Assembly (NCBI GenBank): GCA_022695795.1
Contig: MU404056.1
Span: forward strand, 496,001 to 560,000
Direction of reading: 5' to 3'
DNA from: Biscogniauxia marginata
Taxonomy: Eukaryota; Ascomycota; Sordariomycetes; Xylariales; Xylariaceae
Length of the DNA stretch: 64,000 nucleotides
The position numbers and the translations under genes were made by a program. The notes beneath the pieces were generated by a model. It worked only from the letters and a program-made list of their open reading frames with translations. It had not been told where the DNA came from and ran no database searches. Shown piece after piece: positions 45,279-57,014 of this stretch. Each line of letters starts with the position of its first letter. Positions within the stretch are counted from its first letter, which is position 1.

Positions 45279-46723
45279 TTAAAATCTTGCCTCCACCTTC
45301 TTTTCGGTGTCCTGCAAGGCCCAGGCACTGGATTTGGTCTTGCTGAGGACTTCTTTGCACTGCGCCGCCGTGAACCCCTTCGCTTCCACGGCCGGGTTGT
45401 ACCCCAGCTTGTTCTTCTTGCCGACGGTGGCGGAGTCTACCTTAGGCGCCTCCTTCCTGTCAGGCCGGCAGTACACGGTTACGACGACGGCTCCTCCGAG
45501 GCCGAGGTTGTGTTGCAACGCGTACTTGGTATGCGGCACGGCGCGGTTGTTGGCCCATCCTCTGAGGTGCCAGACGAGCTCGGCACACTGGGCAATCCCG
45601 GTCGCGCCGAGGGGGTGGCCCTTCGATATGAGGCCGCCTGAGGGGTTGATGACTAGCTGCCCGCCGTAGGTTATGTCGCCCCTGCGCACCATCTCGTGGG
45701 CTTTGCCAGGCTCAGAGAGTTCCAGCGCGTCGATGGTCACCAGCTCATTGGCCGAGAAGCAGTCGTGCAGTTCGCAGACTTGGACCTCCTTGGGCGAGAT
45801 ATTGGCCTCGGCCAAGGCCTTCTGAGTGGCCGTTTTGGTCATGTCGAAGCCTATGAGGTCGATGGCGCTTCTAGAGAAAAGCTGCGGGGAATCGGTCGCG
45901 AGGCACTGTCCGGCAATCAGGATTGCCTGGTCTTTCAAGTGCGGTCTCGCATCAAGGAAGTCCTGCGAGACCAGAACAGCAGCAGCACCGCCGTCGGAGG
46001 TAGGGCAACATTGGAGCTTAGTAAGAGGCTCGTGAATCATGGGTGCCTTGAGGACCTGCTCTAGGGTGTAGACATCCTGGAATTGAGAGTATGGGTTGTG
46101 AACCGAGTGCTCATGGTTAATCCGAGCAATCTCAGCAAAATCTTCCAGCTTGGCACCGTACCTAAAAGGTGGTGATGAGTTTTCTTTTACCCGTATTAAA
46201 GATTTGAGGGAGTAATGAGCTGTGCTTACTTCTCCATGTACTCTCTTCCGGCATTTCCGAACATCTGGGCAGCACCAGGAGCTTTAGTGTAACCTCTGGT
46301 CTCGGCCATCAGCCTCCCCGACGTACCAGTCGGGTTCTCTCTATCGTTGAAGAAGGTATTGAGACTCCCACGCATCATCTTCTCGAAGCCGACGACCATG
46401 ATGCAGTCGGCGCCACCGTGGGCAATGGTACTCCTCGCCATGGCCAACCCGGTGGACCCCGTCGAGCAGTTGTTGTTGACATTGATGATGGGTATCTGCG
46501 TCATGCCGAACTGGTAGAATACCCTCTGACCACAGGTCGAGTCGCCGTAGCAGTAGCAGGCGATGCCCTGTTCAACATCGTCATAGTTGATCTGCGCATC
46601 GAGCATGGCCTTCACACCAGCTTCGAAACCGAGTTCGGTGTAGTCCACCTTGCCGCGAGGCTTGATGAACTTGGTCATCCCCACGCCCAGCACGTAGACT
46701 GGCTGCTTCTGTTTGGCCGGCAT
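45279..46723 (-). CDS. SCP-x-type 3-ketoacyl-CoA thiolase (no SCP2 domain)
   Basis: A 458-residue thiolase from exons 46230-46723 and 45279-46161, with a 68-bp intron spliced in phase 2 (GREYMEKYGAKLEDF). The SCP-x group cleaves 3-oxoacyl-CoA, including branched substrates, in peroxisomal beta-oxidation. Catalytic marks: Cys86 in NNNCSTGSTGLAMA, CELHDCFSANE, and the C-terminal GGLISKGHPLGATG with the active-site His. The sterol-carrier SCP2 domain of animal SCP-x is absent; the protein ends shortly after the thiolase fold. The C-terminus is Ala-Arg-Phe, close to the PTS1 peroxisomal signal (Ala-Arg-Leu would be canonical). The ATG at 46723 starts the conserved KQPVYVLGVGMTKF; the frame is open upstream without an ATG. 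Function of the family is established, localisation is inferred. Confidence 0.93.
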
Positions 46724-47411
46724 GTTGCAGGATGTGCGTTGGCTTTGCTCCTCTTCCCGAGATGAATGCGGTTGCTTCACGGTTGCCAATGCAAGACTGG
46801 ATAAGACCCCTGTTGGTCAGTTAGTTCCTAGGTACTTTTATAAATTGGTATATAACTAGGTAGATTAGGTATATTACTTTGGAATTGTAAATATAGGGAT
46901 AGGACCGATGTGAAGTCTTAAATACGCCTTGAATTGTGTCTAGTATGATCCCAGACTAGTTGATTACGGTTGACCCGCAATACCCTCGTCGGCAACGGAT
47001 ACGTGCAGTATTTGCGGGGAGATCTCCAAGTTGTTGAACCAACAGCCGAGGCACTCCTCGAAAGGGGATGATGTACGGTAACCGTTTGTTATCGATAGAG
47101 TCCAAGTGACGATCTCCATCAGCTATGGGAAATTACTTATCAGTGTGCAACAACGCTGTCAATCCTATGCATGATCATGTGCCTGGCCGAGAATAGTTCC
47201 TCTTACCTTCTCAAAAGCATTAGCGTTTCGCAATTCTATTGCAAAGATTTGCTAACTAATCAATACTGGTAGCGGAGATGTTGGGATCTGGTATGCCTAC
47301 CTATTTAGGTAAGCAATAACGGCACTATCGCGTCTAGGTTTACATGCTTGGTGAACATGAGTGCGCACAGAGTGGAAAGTTTTTAGAGAGAAAAAAGAGG
47401 AGAGAAAAGGG

Positions 47412-47427
47412 AAAAAAAAAAAAAAAA
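47412..47427 (+). repeat. Poly-A tract, 16 A
   Basis: Uninterrupted run of 16 A within a purine-rich stretch. Confidence 0.95.
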
Positions 47428-47972
47428 GAAGAGAAAAAACTAAGTCTATGTCCAAAACACCATGGTCACGATACCAGGGTAAAATGCCGACTCAGACCAT
47501 TACCAACACTTAGATCACGATGCACGGGAAAATGTACCTATGAACTCAGATAGAAAGCATTCTATCAATCACACCTCCCAATTCAATCCCAATACTGCAA
47601 GATGCCCCCCACTTGTACCACCGACTTCCACCGATACATCTCACTGTTTATACATGTTACTGTCCCCATGACTTGAGTCATTTCGTAAATATTCAAATAC
47701 AAGGTCTCAAAAGCAGGGTTTTCTTCTTCGTGACGCTGCAGCTCGGCGACGACCACAATGAAAAAAAAGGTAGTAAAAATGTTTTTTCGGATGCCCGCAG
47801 GCGAAAGGTTCGGGTGCCCGAAGGCGAGTGGATATAATACCCAGGTGCCATTATTGAGCCCGGTCGAGGCTAGCCAGGCGTATGATATCGTCTCAGCTTG
47901 GTCAAAGAAGACGTGATGGCCTTTAACGTCATGCCGAATCGACGGGCCCGTTTCGGTGGAGCTCCTACCCTT

Positions 47973-48046
47973 CCCCGCCCCGGATTCGAACCGGGATTCC
48001 CTCTCGGAACGGCGTCTTACCAGCATCTTTAGACGACGGCGGCGAG
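47973..48046 (-). ncRNA. tRNA-like element A with B-box
   Basis: Read on the minus strand, a perfect B-box GGTTCGAATCC (47982-47992) sits in a 5-bp T-arm (CCCGG, TTCGAAT, CCGGG). About 25 bases upstream is a D-arm-like GTCT...GCTGGT...AGAC (48014-48034). A proper acceptor stem and anticodon arm are not found, so it is not a standard tRNA. It could be a tRNA pseudogene or a tRNA-derived Pol III element. Confidence 0.4.
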
Positions 48047-48067
48047 TGTTACCTTCGTGAAGAAGCA

Positions 48068-48147
48068 GCTTCCGGTAGGGATTCGAACCCCACATTTCCT
48101 TTCTCGAGAGGGAGTCTTGAACCAACATTTTTTAGACGAGCGGCTTG
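48068..48147 (-). ncRNA. tRNA-like element B with B-box
   Basis: Second copy of the same design immediately upstream on the minus strand. B-box GGTTCGAATCC at 48079-48089 and D-arm-like GTCT...TGTTGGT...AGAC at 48114-48137. Shares the GTCTAAA and TGGT motifs with element A but differs elsewhere. No matching acceptor stem. Confidence 0.38.
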
Positions 48148-49253
48148 TACAAGACTTGAAGTTATAGCACCACAGCCCGGTGCTTTGACATGACTTGTAG
48201 GGGCTACAGGAATGTAGGGGTACGCACCCGGGAGGGTGGAATGGCAAGTGGCCTGGAAGACAAAGGAAAAGACAAAAGAAAGTTGTACATGAAAATGAAA
48301 TGCGAAATGAAATGCGAAGGGCGATGGAATTATATAGGATGGGAAAGGTGGATGAGGAGGAGATGAGGAAGAGAATAGATGATGAAGAGCGAAGGAATGA
48401 GGGAGAACAATAGGGAAGAACAATAAGAGGAACAATATGAGGAACAATGTGTAGAATGGTAGTGAGGTATGGTTGCGGATTGTGGATACATGGTCGGGGG
48501 CAAGGCAGACTGCAGCTTCGTGGGTACGTTGGTGTGCGTGAGTGGGTCGGTAGCGAAGATCGAGGTTGGATGTGGGAGAAGAGAAGGGAGAGAAAGAAAG
48601 GAGGACCGAAGGGGGGGGGGACTTATATATGAATGGGAAGAAGAGTGAAGAGTGCAAGTGGTGGGTCACATGACTCGGAGATGCGAGCTTGCTGGTCTCT
48701 GGTGTATGGGTAAGTGCTTGGTTGGTTGGTGAAGTGGAATGAAGAGGGAGGAAGGAAGGAAAGAGAAATTTTCTGTGCAGGGCAGGGCCTTTATATAGTA
48801 TTCTCAGAGCTAAGGGCGATACGAGGGACTGTGTGTGCAATCTCCGAATGGGCGTAGAAAAGCGTAGTAAGTTTATCCTGACCCTGGGTTTTCTCCGTTA
48901 CGTATGGGGAAGGAAACCCATAGTAAAGGGATAAAAATTGTGGTGTGAGTTTCGATAGTATCGAAGTTAAAGTGAGGCTATTCATTATAGAGGAGGTTAA
49001 CCTAGCAATGAGAATTGGTGAAAGAAATGTGCCTGTAGGGTTATTCTGGGAGATTTGAAATGTAGGACTCAGTGTGAGCCTCGTGTGATAATTAGATATC
49101 AACGCTATCAACTGGACGAATAAGGCCGTTCTGTTGAGCATTGTTAGGCAGTTGCCATCGAGGTACTGAAGGAGGATGTCGAGTCGTGTGATCGTATAAA
49201 AACACCGGGTTTTTGATTCACGCCAATACCCGACTTAGCATATAGATTGCTTT

Positions 49254-49312
49254 CTCCGATAGAGCAGTGGATAAGACCACCGAGCTATGAAACCTAAGTA
49301 TTGCGTCGAATG
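49254..49312 (+). other. Decayed tRNA-like sequence (Arg-like)
   Basis: CTCCGATAGAGCAGTGGATAAG resembles an A-box/D-arm and TTGCGTCGAATG a damaged B-box, about 40 bases apart, with an overall likeness to fungal tRNA-Arg. Several stem positions are broken, so a functional tRNA is unlikely. Confidence 0.2.
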
Positions 49313-52166
49313 AAATCAGTTAAAGATCCAGTTAAGCTCAAGTTCTACCAAACTATTGAACGTACAACGGCCCACAGCAAACCATCATTGACTGGGAATT
49401 ACAAAAAAAAATGAAGAATATTGGACTCTATGAAATATTCACAGCTAATGTGTCATTCCCGAAACTTGCTTGAAATGGGCAAATCTAGAAAGGCTAGGAA
49501 TGATCAGGGTATGAAAGTCATCGTTTCATTGCATGCCATTTTGTGGCCGAGTTGTAAAATTCAGAGTCTTTTAGTTACGAATTCCATTCACTAGAAACTA
49601 GCTTTTGCAAATCCATAACATAGTGAAAGTTTCAAGGGATGTTGTGCTACAGAGAATAGCGAGATGTTGCTGCAAGAGCCACGATAGCATGGCGATGTCA
49701 GAAACTGAGAGGCCAGCCTTTTTGTCAGGAACCACCAAATATGCATGTATTGTTGCGCGAATAATTAATAACTACAGCCAACTGCTTCATGTCCTTCAAT
49801 CTGAAACCAACCCGACTTCGACTTCGTCTCGAAGGGCTTTTCCTGTCGCGCGGAACATGTTGCTGTTCTTTGGGTTAACCTGATGTCGGAGGGCGTCGCG
49901 GATATCGAGGGAACCAGTCTTGTCAGCACCGCTGGGCCGGGCTACCAATCGTTAGCAACTCGAAAATAGCTCGGACCTAATCTCTTATATAACCTGGCGG
50001 CATACTGTCCACGAACATATACACTGGCCACCGGGTGGCGGTACCGAAAATAATTGAAAGCATTAGGTATACCTTTTGTAGCTCAGGAAGGTGAATGAAA
50101 TATGACTATACAGGCGATGAAACGATCAGAGACTGCATCGTAACCCGGAGATATAGACTCATTCGACTCACATACAGCTCCTACTACCCATCGGAGGTTC
50201 TTACCTCTCTCTAGTTCGTGAAATTACCCTAACTGTATGCGACTGAAGGCCTGTGTGTTGTCCACGATTGGTGGTCGTGGCCCTTGTTGCGGGGTAGTAA
50301 AAGAATATAGGGTATAGATGGTAGAAGGCTATAGGATAAAAATAGCGGGTATAGGCTAGGTATGAAAATCGCCTCAAATTCGTACCTCGAAGACAAGTCC
50401 TCTTCGTCGTCAAGGAATGGGTAAAACAACAATGTACAACACCAAATGCAACATAGCGCTAAAAAGTCCCTTGTTCAAGAGTCAATGTAGAAGTGACTGT
50501 CTAGAAAGATGCATAAAGGTCTAATTGACGTAAACTAAAAATGTGGTTGTTCAGGTATGTACTAGTTGAAATTGACGACAAGAAAGGTAGGTACCTCTAA
50601 GATACGCAGGTCCATTCTGTAATGACGAAGTGTCTTAACTTATCAACTATATAATATTGACAGTTACAAGTATCCTACATCGAATTTCTTGTTAGAGACA
50701 TACATTTTGTAAGGGAACAACCAAGCTAACATATGAGGAAAGAAAATGCAAATCATCTTCAGCCAGATCACCAATTTACTTCCACGCAATATATCAAACA
50801 CGGGGTCCCAATATATCAACTCCTACCATAAATAAGGGATGAATTGCGACTCATACGCCTTGAGCCCTACCTACACACTACCCCCTATTCAGACTGCTCA
50901 TCATCCATCCTCTCCAGGCTCTCTAGATCCAATATAACAGTCAAAACAATCTCGAAAGCCTCATTCTTTTTCTTTCCTCTCTCTCCGTAGATAGTCTTGG
51001 GGTACCCTTCAAGGAAAGCTAACACGTATCGCTAGCCTCCTACTCGACCGAGTAGAAAAGCCACCGCACCTCCATTCTTTAGGCTCCGTTCTCGTCCTTG
51101 CCTCAAAGAAGCAGATTCGACATGCAAGTGAAAAGACAATATTCTCGCACAGGAACAACCTCAGGAGGATATCCATAGCTTCGAAGTACGTAGACGAGCG
51201 GAAAAGACACGCACGCTTATATTTTTACCAACTAACCTAAAATCCGATAAACGCGTCGTGCAGCCGTCCTGTGGTCCCAGCCCCCTTGTACATCTATACA
51301 ACATACAATAGATCGACCCGTCTCTTCGCACCCGTCAGTAAACCCAACCTCGCACTTTTATCCATCCTTTCATATGATTACAAAGGGCCTGAAAAAAAAA
51401 AAGAGAGAAGTCCCTATTCGACGTGTTTATACCATGTAAAGAAATGCTCTTCATCCCAAACCTGCCCAGGTCCGTTTACCATTTGGATTTCTCCCCTCCT
51501 TCCCGATCGTATACCACAGATACACCCCATACACAACATATATCCTCATTTGCAACGGTAGAACGGGACACCTCGCAGTCCAGGAAGAGCTCTCACGGGG
51601 TTGTAGCATCTCACGCTGGTCAGCGGCTCGCCCTTCGCCACGCCACTGTCACTATCTGGGTTCGCTGCATCGCTGACCTGTCCCAACGCCAACTCGCATG
51701 ACCAGCATCCTAAATCGCCCTTGGCCGCCCCCGTTTCCAGACAGGGGGAAATGTCGTCATCGTGTGCTCTCCATTAGGGGCCAGGGACAAGTTTCCCCTC
51801 CAAGTTTCTTTTTCCTTTGAACGCCCTATTCCGCGCACCGTGTTCCAAGAAGTAAAGGTGTCTCTACAACCTATCTACGCCATCAAAACAAAACCTCAAT
51901 ACAGACTCCTATCCTATCCCATCCCGTCACATCATGTCACATCACTTCGGTCCCGTCTGGAGCAGCGGGTCCCAGAACTCCATATTCCTGGCCGAGAAAG
52001 CATTCGGCATCCAATTTCTTTTTCAAGTTTTATTTTATTTTTTTTTTAGAAAAAAAGAAGAAGAAAGAAGAAAATAATCAGTTTTCCAAGAATCCAAGAA
52101 GAAAAGAAAAAGGGGGAGAGAGAAGGGGGGGGCACGCAGGCAAACAAGCAAACATGGGGAAAGGGC

Positions 52167-55057
52167 TCATACGGCAGCGGGATGGGGGATATTGGACGGG
52201 TTGAGCATGAAAGATCGTGGTTGCTGCTGTTGTTGGTATTGTTGTTGATGATGATGATACATTTGGTTGAGCAGACCGGGGGAGTTTAGGTGGAAACTAT
52301 TGGCCACGGGCATTGGTACCGGCGCGGGTGCGATCTGTTTTTCGCAAGATAGTCAGTCGGTTTGGTTAGCCATTAATGATCGGGTCGGGGCAGAGGAGAC
52401 GAAAGAAAGAAAGAAAGATGAAGAAAAAGAAAAGAGAAAGGGAGAAACTTCTTACCGGCATCGAGACGATGTTATCTTGCCTGCCGTGCATCGATTGGAG
52501 GCCCGCGTCGACAATTCTCTGCATGCCCTGCTTGATGGCCTCTTGCCTCTGCTCTGGCGACCCGTTGCAGTAGGTGTGGAAGACGGTCGTCAGCGACACC
52601 AGCTCCTTGACGTCGGTTCCTATCTCTCGGATGCGCCTGAGCATGCTGTCGAGCACCTTCTCGACGGCCGTCTTCTGCCGCTGCCGGGACAGCAGCGGCG
52701 AGCTCGCGGACGCGACCGCGCACGGCTCCTTGGACGGCGCCGATCGCGAGTTGGAGCCCCAGATGTACGGGCCGGGCGACGTGAGGCCGAGGTCGGCGCC
52801 GGCCTGCTTTATGTAGTAGCAGACGCCGAACGCGGCGTGGAGCAGGTCCTGCTTCAGGACCAGGTGGTGCATGTGCCAGATGCTGTTGTATTCGAGCGAG
52901 GAAGGGTCTACCTCGTCCAGGTAGGACAGCAGGATCATGGACGACCGGAGGTAGCCCGTCACGATCTGCTGCGGAGCGTCGGGGCTGCTCAGTGCAAACG
53001 GTCGGTACAGCGCCAATAGCGGCCGGCGGCAATTCATGTCCAGGATCATGCGTGTCATCCACACCCGACGGAGCTTGTTCGCGTCGGTCGAATAGGCCGG
53101 GGGCACGAGAAACCTGACATCATCAAAGATCCGCTCCAGGCCGTCGCCGAGATCAAGTACCTGCTTGTAGTCCTGGAGATTATCGATGCGGCTGATCAGA
53201 TCGACGATCTGGAAGCGATACGTCAATGATCTGGCGGCGAAGGCTTGCATCCGATTATCCGTGTCCAGCTCGAGAGGTCTGGATGGGGGGAGCTCATCCA
53301 TGTCCAGCTGTATGTCCTCGTCGTTGAGATTCCGCGGCGGCCGGCAGGTAAAGTCGCCCTCCCGGAGGCAACTTGGAAAGTTGCACTGCATCGACATATG
53401 GACGTCAAGTTCCAGAATGGTATAAAATACCCTGCGCCTCACCTCTGCCCAAAATGGCGGTATCCTCTGGGGGAACTCCGAAGGATCTCGATGCATGCCT
53501 ATCGTCATGGCCATGCGTACAATCAGCCCGAGGTGCGTCCAAGACTCTTGGTTTTGCGCGTCCAGCATCCGCTTTGCCATCAGTTGGAGGATCTCGGCCT
53601 GGAGCGTGCTGAGCTCGACGAGCTGCTTGCCCCGGAGGTTGTCCAGCCAGGCTCTCACCAAAGCACACGCCGTCGGGATATGTATCCCATCTCTATCGTG
53701 ATACTGGCCCTTGCCGGGCCCGAGAAACCGATAGCCAATACACAAGATGGAAAGAAGCTGCGGGAGGAAAGCATCATGTTGCGGGTTGCCCTCCCAGTAA
53801 AGCTTGTACTGGGCCTTGAAGGTAGGTATGTGCAACACGCGATAAAGGTTCTCGCAGCCGCCGAGATACACCTGGACAAGATGGTCGCATACTGGTCTAG
53901 ATGGAAGCACATCGACCATGCGCTTCTGAATCGGCGTGATCGAGTCCACAAACACCGTCATCGGCGCCGTGGCTTTTCGCTGCTCGTCCTGGAGCGCTTT
54001 GCTTATCCTCTGTACGTCTAGGAACTTCTCTCGGATCTCACCCGACCCATCTTCGCTGAACATCGTATCCTTTGCTTTGTCAAACTGCGAAGATGAATGG
54101 GGTTAGACAACCCTTGGCTTAGAACTGAGAACTGACAAAAGAACGTGCCGAAATAGGTGTCAAGGGGGTAGCTATTATGTACAGGTACAAGGCATTCCGC
54201 AGCCGTCATGTTTATAATAGACAGGTCCTCCCACACTCTCTAGATAGCTCTTTACCTAATCAAGCAACCTCATAGCCCTGTATTTCAACAGAACGAGCAG
54301 AAATATATATATATAAATAAATAAATAAAAAAGCAATCCCCGGAGACTTACGAGGTTGAGCAGAACCCGAGTACTGCTCTGCCCGAAGAAACGCGTTCGG
54401 AGCCCCTCTTTCACGGTCAGCCCGCGAGTTGTCAATGGGGACACCACGGGGCGCCGGTGCCGAGTACTCGTGATATCCGTTATAGACGGGTTTCTCTCCA
54501 GCAGCAGCTTCTCCAGCCGTTCGATTCTGGCCACGTGGTCGTCAGGCACGGAGGCACTCGCATAAGATGCGCTGTTTCTGCGGCTCAATGGAGGTAGGCA
54601 CTGTCGTTTGGATGTCTTCTCAGGCATTCCGCCATCTGAGCCGTCCGAGGTGCTCGCTGCCTCGCCATCAGGCGAAAAGTGACACGAAAGCTGGGATCTC
54701 AGGCACTGCACGCACGGTAAGAGCCGGTCACACCTGAGCTTCCTACGGCGGCACCTATACAGCAATTAGTCTCGGTTAACGAAGCTCTCGTGTACGCTCA
54801 GGCCCAGCAGGCTCAGGCGTAGTCGCGTGCTCAGGGCCCACACGGTGGGAGCTTGAGGGACCTGTGGGTAGCACGGAATGGATACACTGGGGATACACAT
54901 CCCGCAAGGCTATGAATAACTTATTAAGGTTCTGGGCTTACTCTAAGCAGCTTTTAACAGGGCGAGGACGCTTTATGACACGAGAAATACCGTTGCTAGG
55001 ACTGACGGTGCCGTCGTGAGCCGGTGCCAGCAGTGGTGCTGGTTTGGTGCCGGCCAT
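52167..55057 (-). CDS. Zn2Cys6 fungal-specific transcription factor with split zinc cluster
   Basis: A 771-residue predicted nuclear regulator from exons 54942-55057, 54352-54754, 52456-54084 and 52167-52334 (introns 187, 267 and 121 bp). The first intron falls inside the zinc cluster: exon 1 ends at Cys37 plus two residues and exon 2 begins with Cys40, giving KSCLECRRRKLRC. The six cysteines are 37, 40, 47, 53, 56 and 63. A short coiled region follows (about residues 100-112, VARIERLEKLLLE). Residues about 230-460 hold the fungal_trans domain (CENLYRVLHIPTFKAQYKLYWEG, RMAMTIGMHRDPSEF, RRRVFYTILELDVHMSMQ). The last exon adds a Pro-, His- and Gln-rich tail with runs of 3 His, 3 Gln and 5 Gln. 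The first exon was found by its in-frame ATG and GTAAGC donor. Targets unknown. Confidence 0.92.
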
Positions 55058-56595
55058 GAGGCTGTGATTTGTGTGGGCTCTCCAGAAGTTACAAACGCAC
55101 GGTGACTATGTGTGTGTGTGTAAGCCCGGCTCGTAGGATTTCTATCGAACCAAGAGGGCAATTCAAGATTGGAACGAGTAACAATTGGCCCAGATTCGAA
55201 GCCCGACAAGCTGAAGTCACCAGTGAGAACTTCGAAGACAAAATAAGAGGGCTAAAATTTAGGCACACCGCGAGCATGTTCAAGGAAACAAAAAAAAAAT
55301 GGCTGAGTGCAGACACGAAAGCCGCCGATGTGGCAAGGATTAGATCATCAATATCAAGCATCAGCACTCACTTGGCCCGTGTCCCTTCTACTGAGAACGA
55401 AGATTGATTACTCCTATTTCAAGCCATGAAAAGGAAAAAAAGCAAAAATAGGAAAAAAAGAAAAGAAAAAGAAAAATTCCGCAGGGACTTGATCACTTCC
55501 CAGGTCTCAGTCAGAACACGTGATTAATGTTACCGTTCGTTACCCATCACATATCCTAGTTGTAGTTATTGTGTTGTGATAAACAGGCAACCAGGTAGGT
55601 AGGTTAGTAACTTCTTTTAGTTCTGCTGTTTCAACTGCCCCCTTTTCCATAACGTCAAATATGCTTAATAAGTCTATGAATAGTATACACTTAGACAGTC
55701 CTAGTTTCGGCCGAGTATCCTACATTAACTAAGTGCTTGAAGGATTCCCTTATACATAGCCAAGCTTTTATCAGTGTCTGGGGTATCTGGGGTTATAGCA
55801 CTAACAAGTCTGTGATCTACACCAATAACAGCTTACAGCAACTGAGGTCGAATCAATATAGTGGGAATTATATTCTTCGTCTTGGAACCCGCAGTTTTAA
55901 CTAGAAGCCCAAGAGATATACCTAGTGTCACGGCAGTGCTAGGTCAACCCCACTAGGCTACTCCGCTTCTAAAAGGATAACAGAATATCAAATCCGCTGG
56001 TTTGACATCGTAGGTTGACTTATATGCTGTCACGGACGCCGTGCCGTGACACCTAGTTAGCCAACATGCTTACGTAGACTAGAGATTACCGTTCGTACTT
56101 TAAACTTCGACGATCGGCTTGTATTCTCTAAAGATCCCTGTCACTTGAATAAGGCCCTATCGAGAATATGTCACAACATACTAAACGGCTGTCCAACAAA
56201 ATTTAGTGTCTTAGGCTACCCAACTTTCAAGCAAGAAGGAAAGGGGCAGATACGGCAACGGTCCGAGACACGGCGCGATGCGTATGAAGATCAGGCCTCT
56301 GCAGAAACCATGCCGGGCTGTATTGTATTGTATCGTATTGCATTGCGTCTAGCATGCGTATCGATTCCACGCAATAGTCCCTTAACTCCCGTCATCATAT
56401 CGCATCTAGTTGATCCATCACACGTCCAAAAAAAAAAATCAACCGCGATCAATTATCTAAGGTATCCGCATCGAAATGCATCATCTAATAGGAAAGGAGA
56501 GAAAAAAAAGACTGGCTGCCTGACTTCGGCCAAATCTAATCAGGGAATCCATGTTCTCTTTCTTGTTTTCTCCTTTTCTCTCTCTCTCTCTCTTT
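55058..56595. other. Intergenic, regulator promoter and Atx1 3' flank
   Basis: The first 300-400 bp form the promoter of the Zn2Cys6 gene. The rest is mixed, with an A-rich stretch at 55430-55480 and a (TC)n tract at 56577-56592. No gene supported. Confidence 0.5.
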
Positions 56596-57014
56596 CTAGC
56601 CGGACAGCTCGATGCTCTTGGTCTCACCGTCGGCCTCGCCCGTGTTGACTCTCTTGCCCGTCTGCTTGATAGTGCGGAGGACGGTCTCGTAGTCGAGGCC
56701 CGGCTCGGCGATGACAAGGGCCTCCTGCTTGTCGAGGGAGACATCGTAGCTCTTGACACCTGTCATAAAGAATGAAATCGGCAAGTTAGCATGTTGTCTT
56801 TGGATTTAGGTAAGAGAGGCGAAGATAGGGATTTCGTATCAATTATCGACTATCCCATTATAGATGCTGGAGAAAGGGAATAGGTAGGTGGCAAGGGGTG
56901 GGGGAAAGTCGCTTGGTACGCACCCTCAAGCTTGCCCAGCACGCGGGTGACAGCGCCAGAGCAGCCGCTGCAGCTCATAGTCACGTTGAACTTGTAGGTG
57001 TGTTCGTCGGCCAT
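56596..57014 (-). CDS. ATX1: Atx1-type copper chaperone
   Basis: An 84-residue HMA-domain protein from exons 56924-57014 and 56596-56759, with a 164-bp intron spliced in phase 1 (KLEGVKSYDVSLDKQ). The metal site is MSCSGC at residues 13-18, with Cys15 and Cys18 as the Cu(I) ligands, followed by the babbab pattern of the family. In fungi, Atx1 delivers copper from the plasma-membrane importer to the Ccc2 ATPase in the Golgi, supporting loading of multicopper oxidases. Here the usual Thr after Met is Ser, a mild change. A C-terminal extension (TGEADGETKSIELSG) is longer than in yeast Atx1. The 3' untranslated region begins with a (TC)n tract. Confidence 0.93.

Larger units (their letters stand above)
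46724..52166. other. Non-coding region with tRNA-like elements, 5.4 kb
   Basis: No protein gene supported. Holds a poly-A tract (47412-47427), two tRNA-like elements (47973-48147), a purine-rich block on the plus strand (about 48250-48640) and a decayed tRNA-like sequence near 49254. From 50900 to 52070 the plus strand is pyrimidine-rich. Open frames up to 263 codons exist, but they are low-complexity products of the skewed strand composition. Confidence 0.5.

Noticed and set aside
48049..48840. 263-codon minus-strand frame
   Set aside because: Low-complexity Ser/Phe/Pro/His text from a pyrimidine-rich strand, running into the tRNA-like elements; no conserved pattern.
55105..56648. Frames of 92-167 codons between the Zn2Cys6 and Atx1 genes
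   Set aside because: No domain, include A-rich and TC-rich runs, and lie in the promoter and 3' flank of real genes.
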